This document shows, one piece after another, positions 1 to 10,629 of a DNA stretch of 64,000 nucleotides. This stretch comes from Cristatella mucedo (Eukaryota > Bryozoa > Phylactolaemata > Cristatellidae), in contig WPIO01000115.1 of the NCBI GenBank assembly GCA_009760855.2, forward strand, positions 976,501-1,040,500, written 5' to 3'. A model generated the notes under the pieces. It searched no databases. It saw nothing but the letters and a program-made list of their open reading frames with translations, and had not been told where the DNA came from. The stretch's first letter is position 1; every line of letters starts with the position of its first letter. A program made the position numbers and the translations under genes.

Positions 1-445
1 AGTATTCCTGATAGATAGGCTGGAGCCATAGAATGAAGGGACCTAAAAGTGAGCGACAAAACCTTGAAGTCAATCCGTTGCTTGACCAGTAGCCTGTGCA
101 GGTCAGCGAGAAGTGGAGTGTTGTGGCAACTGTGACGCTCACGACAGACAAGCCTACCTGCAGATTTTTGCACCAGCTGCAAACGCCTGATCGCACATGC
201 TGGTAGGCCAGTAAGCAGTGAGTTGCAGAAGTCGAGACGGGATGTCACGAATGCATGGGCCAACTTAGACGTGGTATCCTTATCTAAACAAGCCCAAATT
301 TTAGCAGTTTTATGAAGCTACAAATAGGCAGATTTTACTGTGGAGCTGAAATGGTCGTCTAACGAGAGGTCGCTTTGGAACATGACACATAGATTTCGAG
401 CTGATTGAACTGGAGATATGCTGGCAGAGCCAATTTTAAGTAACC
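1..445 (-). mobile_element. LINE-A 3'-side fragment (RT C-terminal part), cut by window start
   Basis: Read on the minus strand this encodes the thumb/C-terminal part of the LINE-A reverse transcriptase, including residues SLDDHFSSTVKSAYL and the stretch around ARLVC. It matches, base for base over long runs, the copies at 23.8-24.2 kb and 18.0-18.4 kb. The 3' untranslated end lies beyond the window edge. At about 445 the similarity to LINE-A stops abruptly, although the open frame continues into unrelated sequence. The family belongs to the L2/CR1 type of non-LTR retrotransposons, judged from RT motifs. Confidence 0.9.
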
Positions 446-629
446 CATCAAGTTTAAGGGTCGCTAGCTTATAGGCACCTTTGTTCTTCTGCTGAAGCCT
501 ACCTATTAGATCAACCCCCGCCTGACTAAGTATGGCAGCAACTCTTTTAAGAATATAATCTTTTACGGAATTTAAATCTCTCAGGCACAGTGCATGTAGT
601 TCGTTTGCCCAAAAAAGCTTGAAACTCAC
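446..629 (-). other. Open frame of unknown origin joined in frame to LINE-A RT
   Basis: The minus-strand frame that runs through the LINE-A fragment stays open upstream for about 60 residues that are not LINE-A. The segment contains DLIGRLQQKNKGAYKLATLK and reads like a compact helical protein piece rather than random translation. I do not recognise the family. It may be the target sequence into which a 5'-truncated LINE-A landed, another repeat, or a chance open frame. Confidence 0.35.
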
Positions 630-640
630 ATTCTACTATC

Positions 641-1590
641 TTTACATTCCCTGACTTAAGCAGAGTAAAATACTCATAAAGCACATGTGAAGTGCACATT
701 TTAGTGGGTGTATGTAATTCACTCGTTGCCTGCTTATTTGTATTGGCTTTTCATGCTGCCAATAACCATATCTTCAATGTGACCCTGTCCATTCCACCTC
801 GAACAATCCTATGCATGTTTTTATTGAGCATACAGCCACTAACCTTGTGACCTCTACTTATTTTCAGCAAACACGAAGTGCCTACAAAAAGATCAGGGTC
901 CCATATGGCTGTATACTACAGTTTTATTATTATTTATTTAATCGCTCTCCTTAAAGCCGATTCCTTTTGAAAGAATACTAAATCGACTACCCAGAAGCAG
1001 CTGCAATCCTGAGCGATGAGTCGTTACATGGTCGTTCATTGCAAGGTCAATCACTACTGCATCTTTCTCTAGATCCTATCTTACCACTATCTTTTAGTAA
1101 TCTGACATTGATGTCTTCGTTTAAAAAAATGAGAAAATGCTCTAGTGCAGTGTTGCATACGGACAAAGATAGAGCCGATAACGTACTCATAAAATGACAT
1201 GTACTCGGAGAGGAATGGCATCGCTTCAGACAAGTGACGGTGAATAAACAGTGGTCAAACAAAAGCCTGCATTTCCAGGGTGCGATATCAAACATTCTTC
1301 GCCAAGGAGGGCAGTCCTGAAATTTGCAGTATATTTACCTTTCCTTTCCTCTGTGGTAGCCTAATTCCGTTTTAGACGGTTAAACGTGCCTACGTTAGGC
1401 ATCTTCCTAAGCAGTAGAGTGACGACGAGATGACTGTGCTACAGCACATCAATCCTGATGCTGGTTCGGGCGTCCAACCTCAAGGTACCAGCACCTACTT
1501 AGCAGTACAAAATACATTTGACTAAGCAATTCCTTCTAATTGGCTCCTCTCTTTGGTGTAATGCTTTCCCAACGACAGACCGAGGATATT
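641..1590. other. Unassigned AT-rich sequence
   Basis: I see no coding region, LINE or SINE similarity here. Only short open frames without recognisable motifs are present. Confidence 0.5.
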
Positions 1591-1597
1591 TTGAGCA

Positions 1598-1765
1598 GCA
1601 ATGGCACACGCTAGGCAAGGCAGTCGCTTTTCACAACCTCAACCACGAGATTGTCGGCTTCAATCCTGTGGCTGGCGATCCTTTATTGCTGTTCCAAGCA
1701 GCTGTCGTAGCCTTAAAGGCTCGTCAGTCGCTGTGAAAAAAACCTGTTGGATCAACAAGTATATA
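1598..1765 (+). mobile_element. SINE-1 copy (tRNA-derived)
   Basis: The element starts with the tRNA-like head (GGCACACGCTAGGCAAGGCAG, box A region). It passes through a degraded box B (GGCTTCAATCC for consensus GGTTCGATTCC) and the family-specific body GGCGATCCTTTATTGCTG, then reaches the AAAGGCTCGTC...CTGTTGGATCAAC tail region. The same order is seen in the copies at 5815, 40690, 42124 and 44160. Pol III internal promoter boxes define it as a tRNA-derived SINE. Confidence 0.8.
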
Positions 1766-1769
1766 AGGA

Positions 1770-2306
1770 ACGATAATTTCAAGTCGCCTCTAGAAGAATT
1801 ATCATGACAGGTTTTAGCCCACCATTTTCAGCCTCTTCTGTTTTATTTGAGTATAGTGTGACTCAAATTTTGCTTTGACTGGCGCCTTTTCGTCGGCTTT
1901 ATTATTTGCTCCACTCATGCTACTTAGCAACGACACTCTGACTGCAGCCTGCATACTGCTTACTGCGGACGTGATGCCAACTCCTGCATATATTAACGAG
2001 GTCATCGAAAACGAACTTAGTCAGCTTCAGTCCCCGTTCTGCGGGATTATTAAAGCCCACTTATTCTTCGTTCAACATTCTGCATACTTTACCTGGGAGG
2101 ATTTATAAAATGATGGCACTCACTCCTTAGTCACTGCTTAGTTTCACCTGCACATACTTTATAGAGATTCTCTTTGAAAAATTTTGATTAACAAGCTGGT
2201 GCTGCTGTTCAAGACGCCACGATTGAGCGATCTTTGTTAAGCTCTCTGCTTTACTGCATTGTGGCTATACATGAATTCATAGAGTTCTCTGTAGGTCCCA
2301 CACATA
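1770..2306. other. Unassigned sequence before direct repeat
   Basis: Short frames on both strands overlap each other and show no motif. No repeat family seen elsewhere in this window matches. Confidence 0.5.
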
Positions 2307-2747
2307 TTTCCGTCCTCTCGTCATTGCTTAGGGAAAAGATGCAGTATGTCACTAGGTTTATGGATGTAGCTAGTCCTTTTTCGAGCGGCATTATGTGCGA
2401 CCTACTTTGAATCATGACACTATAATCTTTACAAATAATAATCTTGCCTAAATATAATTTATTTGTATAGCCACTTTAAAGAATTCAGTAGCTTAGCATT
2501 TTTTCCGTGGAACTTGAGCCCAACACCAAGGGCATCGAATACATTTACCTTGATATAAGTGAAATAGGTGGGTACCTTAACTAACTGATCACACTGACGT
2601 AGTTTCGATGGTGAGTAGTTCTCTTTTTGGCGAAGATGAGATTTACGATTGCAACAGGACGCCAACTACCGAAAAGGGGTCAATTAAAATGCTTCTTTAT
2701 CCATCAAAAGTTACTTGCCCCTTACTTTGGCCCCGCTTTAACATAAT
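2307..2747 (+). repeat. 441 bp direct repeat, copy 1
   Basis: This segment is repeated at 3699-4139 with a constant offset of 1392 bases, no indels and only about three substitutions that I can find. Both copies begin TTTCCGTCCTCTC and end CTTTAACATAAT, and the flanks differ completely. On the minus strand, about 2452-2590 resembles SINE-2 (TTTGTATAGC near its 3' side, then GAGCCCAACACC at the box B position, then GGGTACCTTAACT). The unit is therefore a recent duplication, or two recent insertions, of a segment holding an old SINE-2. Confidence 0.92.
2452..2590 (-). mobile_element. Degraded SINE-2-like segment inside the direct repeat
   Basis: The order of short blocks matches SINE-2 copies at 15228, 56637 and 62330: an AT-rich tail, TTTGTATAGC, an AAGAATTCAG-like block, the box B-like block, and the head block containing GTACCTTAACT. 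Blocks are diverged and spacing varies, so this is an old copy. Confidence 0.5.
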
Positions 2748-3698
2748 TGGCGACATTGATGGTTGGATATATTCATCTGAAAGTGTGCACAATTTTTCAG
2801 AGTGCAGAGTTTTGGGCGGTATCCAATAATAAACTTCTTTCATGGGCTATCTATTCCTTTTGTCCAAATTTTCGATCACTAAGGTCGCGTCTTTTCAGTT
2901 CATGTTTATTCTTTAAGCAAAAGCTTTAGATTAAGTCTCAAGGCATCTTACTGTAAATTTTCTAGAAACCATATACTTCCAGAGCATCCAGATACATCTA
3001 TTTTCTGTTCATTCAACCTTATAATTACAAAATTAAAAAAATATGGAAAAAAATTGCATTTCAGGCGTCCTCAACATCTTTGGTAGTTATAGCATTCCTA
3101 GATGATAATCTTTTCAATCGTCCTTTATGATTGACCGACTTAATATAGAAGTGTGTTTTTTCTTGTGGCTGTGAGCTGTCAATATATATCTTGCAAAACT
3201 CTCTTAAAATTCTATCGGAGTCTTACTAGAGGTCCGGCCGAGAAAAAGCAACTACTTAGCTAAAACTTTGATCACTTAGGAAAGCTAGCATTGCGTGATT
3301 ATTTAAATTACTCTCTTATAAGAACTTAAGTCTTATTAAATGTAAGTTGATTTTACTAGTCTAAAATTCAGGAGCTTAAGTGGTTATAGTAAAAGATAAC
3401 TATGACCTATTCATTCTTAATCACTGAACTAAATTTAAAGACTTCTAGCACCTGAGTAATTGCATTTTAATGCAACATGACAACTTATTTAGATTCTACT
3501 TGCGGAAATTGGGTAACCTGACTTACCACCATTGGTCTCAGTTAACAGAACGGCACAAGAAGCTCTGCTTCAAATGGTGCACTTTTAAAAGCCCCTACTA
3601 AATTTCCTGAAGCTTCAAAGACCGTCCATGTAGCACAATCAGGATTATTGCTAACTACCTTGATAGAGCTGCATTGCACCATTATTTTTCAAATGTGC
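2748..3698. other. Unassigned spacer between the two direct repeats
   Basis: AT-rich sequence of about 950 bases with no recognisable gene or repeat family. It is the spacer of the 441 bp duplication. Confidence 0.5.
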
Positions 3699-4139
3699 TT
3701 TCCGTCCTCTCATCATTGCTTAGGGAAAAGATGCAGTATGTCACTAGGTTTATGGATGTAGCTAGTCCTTTTTCGAGCGGCATTATGTGCGACCTACTTT
3801 GAATCGTGACACTATAATCTTTACAAATAATAATCTTGCCTAAATATAATTTATTTGTATAGCCACTTTAAAGAATTCAGTAGCTTTGCATTTTTTCCGT
3901 GGAACTTGAGCCCAACACCAAGGGCATCGAATACATTTACCTTGATATAAGTGAAATAGGTGGGTACCTTAACTAACTGATCACACTGACGTAGTTTCGA
4001 TGGTGAGTAGTTCTCTTTTTGGCGAAGATGAGATTTACGATTGCAACAGGACGCCAACTACCGAAAAGGGGTCAATTAAAATGCTTCTTTATCCATCAAA
4101 AGTTACTTGCCCCTTACTTTGGCCCCGCTTTAACATAAT
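3699..4139 (+). repeat. 441 bp direct repeat, copy 2
   Basis: Near-identical to 2307-2747. The substitutions noticed are CTCATC for CTCGTC near the start, AATCGTGAC for AATCATGAC, and AGCTTTGCAT for AGCTTAGCAT. No target-site duplication is evident at either copy. The SINE-2-like part lies at about 3844-3982. Confidence 0.92.
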
Positions 4140-5425
4140 AATAAAAATTCACTTGCCAACGTCGATGGGACTAAGTTGTGGGCTACCCTTCAGATGCCTA
4201 ACAACGAGCTGATGACATTGCCTCAGCCACTGAAACAGCATCAGGCATCGTCACACTATACCTACCGAGCAAATAAACCACAGGCATAGCTGCTCTAACC
4301 AAAGAAAGCTCGCCAACGATGACTGACGCCACAAAGCATGGAGGAAAGAATTCACCTTTCTTCCTCGCTGGTCTTCTACACCTTAAAGCCAATGCTCCTG
4401 CCTACATGTATCAAAGAGCTGCTTTCGGACTCACACGTGACACCTACTAAGGAATGGCTGAGGTATTGCAAGTATGAAATCGTGGTGACGACAAGAACTG
4501 AAACCAATACATCAATGGAATCACCTACTGATTGAATCACATGCTAACAATTAGTGTCTCAAAACTAAATTATACCGTAAGAAAACTGAATGTGAATCAA
4601 TCCAATATGTAATGAAAATTATGGAAGTCGATCCAACAGCTGAAGGGGAGTAAAATGTTGCAGGTAACGTAATGAAAGGCAATGCCATATATCTCTGTCT
4701 GCAACTCCACAAAGACCTGAGGCTTATAAGCAGAGAAAATTTGTAAGATCGTTGGTCGGCTATTCTCTTTCCAACTTTCGCGGCTTCACTCTATCGCAGT
4801 TTTTCGAATACAGTGCACACATTTCCAATTAAAGAGTTGACTCAGATCGCGAAAATGATACAAAGCTCTCTTCGTTGTGTGGGTCAATTACAGCCCACTT
4901 TATTAGAGTAAAAAGTAAAACTAACATAAACACAATCTGTCATTATATGTGTTCGAGCCCCCCAGCGTACCCTTCAACACCAGGTGCTGCCGCTCAACCA
5001 CTCCATATGTGTGGGCAAGAATTTGCTTAAAAAAATATGATGTGGTGACGCAAAGCCAATCCGAGCGTGTTTTTCAGTGTTTTACTACCCTAGCGTAAGA
5101 CCTTAATGTGTGCGAGTAATTCATTTTCCTTCAATAATAATGTGATATTTTTCTCATCTAATATGTCTTATTTTATCTCATTCCGACTGATATGATGGTA
5201 CATACATGTGGAATTGTGTCTATAAGGTGTTAGTTCATATCCAGAGGGCTCAGTAAAACCGTATTTCAACGGTCGTGAACAGCTTTTTCAATGGTTCAAC
5301 TATGAAATGATTCCACTTATAAATATAAACCTACTTCACGGAAATTCGCTTATTGCACTACAGTCTACAAGGAATTAACCGCCATAAACTACGGACAAAA
5401 AATAGCCCACTAGCAGCAGTCTAAG
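4140..5425. other. Mostly unassigned sequence with a LINE-B 3'-end relic
   Basis: No gene is supported. At about 4660-4730 the bases CTGTCTGCAACTCCACAAAG and an upstream TAATG-rich stretch match the 3' terminus of LINE-B as seen at 45115 and 60515 (minus orientation). That suggests a very short decayed LINE-B end. The rest is unassigned. Confidence 0.4.
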
Positions 5426-5814
5426 CGGCTTTCGACTTGCATTTTAGTAGCAAAGGTACTTCCTCTCACTCACTAGAGAGAATGCAAGCTTTTATGCAAG
5501 CATAGCAGAGTCATGAGAGCAGTTGAGTTAGTGAACAGCAGTGAAGTAGCAGCTCAAGACAATCGGAATTGATTTGTCATTGTCGGCAGCTGAAGAGTTG
5601 TTGTCGTTGCTTAAGAATCGCGGAAGCGAGGTTTACAGTCCTGGACTTGCAAAGAAAAACCTTCTGTCGCCAACGGTATTTAAGTGAAGGAATGGAAAGG
5701 CTAATGTATAGTCCTTACAGGACCTGGAGGCCTAAGGAGGCTGACAATGGTGCAGCAGTTCAGCTAGATATAGAGGAGCCAAACCACAGTGGTCCTTGTC
5801 GTTCAGCATGAGCC

Positions 5815-5975
5815 TTAATGGCACACTAGGTAAGGCGGTTGCTTTCATGACCTCGGTCCCGAAGTCGTGGGTTCGATTCCTGTGGTGGGCGATCCTTTAT
5901 TGCCACTGCAAGTGGTAGTGATAGCCGTTAAGGCTCTTCCGTCGCTATACAAAAATAGGCTGTTTAGGCAGCTAG
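5815..5975 (+). mobile_element. SINE-1 copy inserted in LINE-B
   Basis: This is the best-preserved SINE-1 head and body in the window. It has the box A region GCACACTAGGTAAGGCGG, an exact box B GGTTCGATTCC, then GCGATCCTTTATTGCC and the end GGCTGTTTAGGCAGCTAGGA followed by a T-rich tail. LINE-B sequence lies on both sides, so it inserted after LINE-B. Confidence 0.9.
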
Positions 5976-6450
5976 GATTTTTTTAAGCACTTTGCTCTGT
6001 ATCACTTGATCAACCGGCAGCCGTCCTAGCTCTTTTGGAAATGGAAGCACGTGGTAAAACCTCTGGTATTTACAAACTAGCCTTGTAGCCATATTTATTG
6101 CAATCTTCAGTGACCTGATTGCTTTTATGTTATACTTACCAAAAAGCAATTACAAAAATCTTGCCAAGACAGAACTAAGGACCTAGCTAAGTTTTAGCAA
6201 GCCACTGGGAAGACAGCTCCTTGTCTTAAGTATGGATATAACATGATGACTAGGTGTAGAAGCAGTCTAATGAATGGAGCTTTTAAAAGTTAGGGAAGAT
6301 ATGTTTTCAAAAAAGAGACCTACATTTTGATTATGCAGTGATGGTCTCACAACAGCATCGTCTATTTGACGAGCAAAGCCTTCTTATCCTGCCACAATCC
6401 CAGCATTCGCTATGAGCAGCAGTACAGTTTTATCGTAATTTAGTTTCAAG

Positions 6451-6524
6451 CGTGGCTAAAGCGCCGAAAAAATATTGAGTTCTCTGAGATTGCTTTATCA
6501 AGAGCATTATTATTATTATTATTA
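6451..6524 (+). mobile_element. Minimal LINE-A 3' end insertion (about 74 bp)
   Basis: The LINE-B sequence TTTAGTTTCAAG | AAGTTTTCCGAC is split by about 74 bases. They consist of TAAAGCGCC, a loop with GAGTTCTCTGAG, GCTTTATCAAG and an (ATT)n tail: exactly the terminal hairpin plus tail of LINE-A and nothing else. A 3-base AAG on both sides may be the target-site duplication. It is one of the shortest LINE-A insertions here. Confidence 0.85.
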
Positions 6525-7259
6525 AGAAGTTTTCCGACAATCAGGTTTGAACGTCAGAAAGGCAAGCATTCATTATATCAGTTGCTGCAGCAGATTCCAA
6601 CGGATTGCATGACAAATACATCTGAGAATCATCAGAATAAAATGTATATCCTGTTCAACGGCCTTAATCATTCTTCCAGGAGTTGACTAGAAATGAAGAA
6701 CAGTGACGGACCAAAAACAAGCTCGTGAGGGACTCCACAGGTGCCTCGTCTCATGCGTAAAACCTGATCCCTACACGAAATCTATTGAATGCGATCGGAC
6801 AAGTAAGATCTAAACCACGTCAGTGCCTCGTTAGCCGAACCGATCATAGTTCTCAATCTTTCAAGTAAGAGATTACTGTAAACTTGTCGAAGGCAGCTGA
6901 TAGACCTGAAAGTGCATTCTGAGACATTTATGTCATAGTTGCTGCACATGATTTCATTAGTAACACGGAGAAGAGTAATTTCAGTCGCATGCTGCCCCTT
7001 AAACCATGATTGAAATTGGCCGACATTTCACTTTTTTTAATGAGGGCTAATTGATGCTTAGCTGATTTTTGTTTCAAGAACCTTGGACAAAAGAGGAACG
7101 ATAGAAACTGGGCACTAGTTTGTACGGACCTCTATATCACGTTCCTCCAAGTGCTAAAGAGCAGCCTACGGACTCCGACTCCTAGCCTGGTGTAGACCTT
7201 TGTATGATTTCTCCTTAACACCTTCGGGTATTCCACTGCTATCTTCTTTGTGACTATTT

Positions 7260-8399
7260 ATGAGCTGTCCTCGGATATGCTACACAAAACAGGACCTGCT
7301 TAGCATAAGGTTCGATGTTGCCATTAGTCGATACCTACCGGCAGGCAATCTCCTGCGGGCCAGTGAGAACCTTCCTGCATCCTGCTTTCGTCCTATCAAC
7401 AGCTCGGCTATCAAACCTTGGACTCGTAAGATAACAGCATTGAATAGTACTTGTCGCGGTAGTAGCCAACCTGCCGTAGCCCAGGGTGTTGTGGAACTTC
7501 GTCCGACGGCCGTTACCAAGGTCCAATTCAAATTTGAAGAGCAGGCATCTGCCGGGACGGACACAAACGGTAAAGAATACAAGCGACTTAATCGCCGTCA
7601 CGAGTTGTTTATACAGCCTTTTAAATTCCGCCTACTTAATATCAACTCACTAAAAATCAAGGGGTTACTTAACCGCAATCAGGTGGTATATGAAAAGCTG
7701 GATGCATTTCTGCCCTTTAAAATCTGGATGACACATTGTTCCTGTAGCTGTATTTCCGAGACCAGTTCCACCAGGTTCTCATTCTATCAGTCCCTGCGTT
7801 CTGACAAGGTTGGTGAAAGGGTTGCAATTGTTTTTTGTGAATCATTTAGCTATAAAATGTGCAGTTTCTCGCATGGGTCATCGCTTGAATCGGTTGCCAT
7901 CAGTTCTTCATCAAAGACAATGCCTCTCACTGTTGTGATATACCATCCTCCTTCGGGCTGTCTAAACTTGTTTGTAGATGACTTTTCAGAGTTCCTTGCT
8001 GAAATATTTCTGTGTGACAAGCCATTACTGATTTTGGGATACTTTTCTATTCACGTTGACAATCATAGCAACTGCCAGGTCCGCTCATTTCTTGACTGTC
8101 TGGAGAATTTTGGTTTGGCCCGACACGTTAATCATAGCACCCACGTCGGTGGCAATGTTATAGATCTCGTGATCACTAATAATGTCCTCCCCACTGACCT
8201 TGTGGTCCGCCCTCTGACCCTCTCAGATTATTGTTCGGTCTCGTTTACTGTTCCTGCTCCCTCGTACGTACAGGGAAATGTGGAATTTGCTATACGACGT
8301 AACTTACAAAGCATTGACATGGTCAAGTTTTTGGAATTTGTTTGTGATGCAGGTCTTCTTGATCGACCGGCAGACTCAATACCCTCACTGATGCGTTGA
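7260..8399 (+). pseudogene. LINE-B ORF2 N-terminal part: EEP endonuclease domain with decayed active site
   Basis: A single open frame of 379 residues. Residues ~122-330 correspond to an APE-like (exonuclease-endonuclease-phosphatase) domain that nicks target DNA in LINE retrotransposition. The landmarks are present but altered. The TETW glutamate motif is FKIW (~153-156). GDFN is GYFS (~260-263). The SDH motif is SDYC (~322-325). THVGGNVIDLVITNN (~295-309) is well kept. The frame starts at ATG 7260 and stops at 8397-8399, before the RT, so RT is disconnected. The first ~110 residues have no domain I recognise. The minus-strand copy near 48.2 kb shares them. Confidence 0.85.
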
Positions 8400-10440
8400 A
8401 CATGAAACTCAGGAGTGCTCTTGACAAGCATGCTACCATTTGCTCTATCCTTGTTAAAAGTCGTGGAGATTCCTTTAAATTTACAAAAAAAACTCCTTAA
8501 ATTGTGCTGGGTTAAAGGCAGGCTAGAAGTAAATTCAAGAAATCTGGGTCTTATGCAGATCTAGTCAATTTTGAAGACTGCATTCGAGCTTAAAACCAAA
8601 AGCTTACAAAACCAGGGCTTCTTTTTCATTCAAAAGCTGAATTCCTGCCAGTCAGACACTAAACAGATTTATAAGACCGTAAACCATTTACTGGCCTATG
8701 ATTTGAGGTCTGGCTACCCAGATATTAAGGGCTCAGCCGAAACGTTTTCAGCTTTCTTCACTAAAGAAATTGTGCACATTCATGCCTTCGTTAAGCCCCG
8801 TCCGACTAAAGCAGTTGTTGTTCCTCAACCTGTGACCTTCCTTAGAAGGTTCTCCGACGTTTCTGCAAGTGATGTGGCTGCCTTTATAAGGTCTAGCTAA
8901 AATAGCTCGTCTCCTGAAGAAATTATATCTTAATCTCTGTGGTCTTCACTAGCAGACCAACTTGGCCCTGCCATAACCAAGATTTGTAATGCTTTTTGGG
9001 GAAGAGGAGTAGTCCCCAAGTCCTATAAATCGGAACTCGTTAGACCCATTCTTGAAAAGCCTGAATTAGAGACAGAGGTCCTAGCAAATTATCGCCCAGT
9101 TTCCCTATTTCCGTTTTTATCAAAGTATCTAAAAAAAATTAATGCTAAGCAGCTGGTAAACATATTGAAAATAATGTTTTGTCACCCAGATTTCCAACAG
9201 GGTTCAAGAGGCAGAACTCTACTAAAACTTCTCTCCTCCGTGTTAGCAATGTCATTCTAAGTGGCAACGACGACGGGAATGTCACTGCCCCAGCTCCGAT
9301 AGATCTGTCTGCTGCCTTCGACACCATTGATCGCGAAGTTCTGATTGAACGATTGAGAGCAACAAGTAGTCTGGCGGACGAAGCAATGGCATGGCTTAAG
9401 TCATACTAGTATGATCGTGTTCAATCCTTGTTAAGTGGGGGTCAAGTCTCAGACACAAGAAAGGTCGCCTTGTGGAGTCCCTCAAGTGGTCTGTACATGA
9501 TTTCTTGATGTTCTCCATTTATACATGACCTCAGAGAAAAGTGATTAGGGCGCATGGAATAGGATATCACTTCAATGCTTAGGATCCTCGGTTGTATTTG
9601 TCATTCAAAAGTTCAGAATCTGCTGGCAACCGAGAAACTAAATGCTTGCCTTGCCGATATTCGATCTTGGATGTCGGAAAACTTCCTGAAATTAAATTGT
9701 GATAAAACCGAACTGCCGCTCACAGAACCCCTCAAAAGTGTGGCTGCATAAAAAGGCTGTTTGGCTCTAATAACTGATGCAATCGTGCGACAATCACCAT
9801 GTGCTCAAAATTTTGGTGTCATGTGCGACAGCTGCCTCAATTTCAAAAGCTTCATTCAGAAGACTGCCTCTACAGCTAGCCATCACATCTGATCCCTATC
9901 CAAGATTAGGAGCCGTTTCCCACAGCGGCTTGTAAAAAAATTAACTAGCCCTTTAGTCCTGCTTGATTATGGTAATTCTCTTTTGGCTGGGATGCCAAAG
10001 AAAGCTAGTATGCCACTACAACAGAATATGAATATGACTGCAAGGCTGGTCTTCAAGTCCCAGTGGTTTGAGCACGTGTCTCCTTTGCTGGAAGAGCTAG
10101 GATGGTAGCTGGTTGAGCAAAGGATACAGAGGAAAGTTTTTATGCTGACCCACAAGACCCTACACGGCTTTCTCCTTCGTCCCTAGCTGAACGGCTGCAT
10201 CAGTTTCATGCTGTTTTTGCCCTGAGGTCCTTTCCGGACAATAAATTAGCTGTCCCATTCCTCCACTTAAAGACCGTAGGCGACAGAATCTTTAGCTCTG
10301 CACATCCTAGACTGATTAACTCACTTCCACAATTCTTAGGCAACGACAAGTGCTCTCCTACTGCCGATCCCTGATCCGCGTCCTGAGCGGCTATTTCTAT
10401 GCTTCTCACTACTTCAACTACTCTCCAGACTGACATATTT
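8400..10440 (+). pseudogene. LINE-B reverse transcriptase remnant, frameshifted and stop-ridden
   Basis: RT landmarks appear in order across different frames: LVRPILEKPELETEVLANYR (RT finger region, ~9040-9100), then LSAAFDTIDREVLIERL (palm, ~9309-9350). A degenerate equivalent of the Y-A-D-D block lies at ~9565-9590, with a stop inside it. C-terminal blocks continue to ~10440, including DNKLAVPFLHLKTVGD. Several frame changes and stops show that no RT is made. Confidence 0.85.
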
Positions 10441-10629
10441 CCAACTTTCTCTTTGTTACGTGAGACGTAGTCTGTTGGCTACCGAATGCTTACCGAAAGC
10501 TGCTTAGGCTGGAGTGGGCTATAGAAAACTCGCCTGCGAAACACTCACATGGTCTTTACGAATTTGTAGAGTTACAGACGGAGATACATTACGATACATT
10601 TCATTATCTATCTAACCTATATTTCTTAG

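Larger units (their letters stand above)
5430..7170 (-). mobile_element. LINE-B copy, 5'-truncated, carrying two later insertions
   Basis: Left to right this follows the minus-strand LINE-B copies at 45.1 and 48.4 kb: the 3' UTR and C-terminal region (GTCGTTGCTTAAGAATCGCGG and the block GGACCTGGAGGCC), the RT C-terminus (minus-strand residues ATRLVCKYQRFYH), then the RT palm region up to about 7170. It is interrupted by a plus-strand SINE-1 at about 5815-5975 and by a tiny plus-strand LINE-A 3' end at 6451-6524. Many stops are present and there is no long frame. Confidence 0.8.
7205..10625 (+). mobile_element. LINE-B, nearly full-length but inactivated copy
   Basis: It starts with the same 5' sequence as the minus copy ending near 48300 (CTTCGGGTATTCC...TGCTATCTTC). 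It runs through an EN frame and a stop-ridden RT, and ends at the LINE-B 3' terminus GTTACAGACGGAGATACATT near 10600. Length is about 3.4 kb. Together with the 45.1-48.3 kb copy it defines the family's order: leader, EN, RT, short 3' UTR. A LINE-B in opposite orientation abuts it on each side. Confidence 0.88.

Noticed and set aside
5880-5905. tRNA-gene-like box B and head at SINE-1 loci, considered as true tRNA genes
   Set aside because: No cloverleaf with acceptor pairing can be drawn, and the same non-tRNA body and tail follow in every copy. They are SINEs.
6513-6524. Short ATT runs in many places considered as independent microsatellites
   Set aside because: They coincide with LINE-A 3' ends and are the element's tail.
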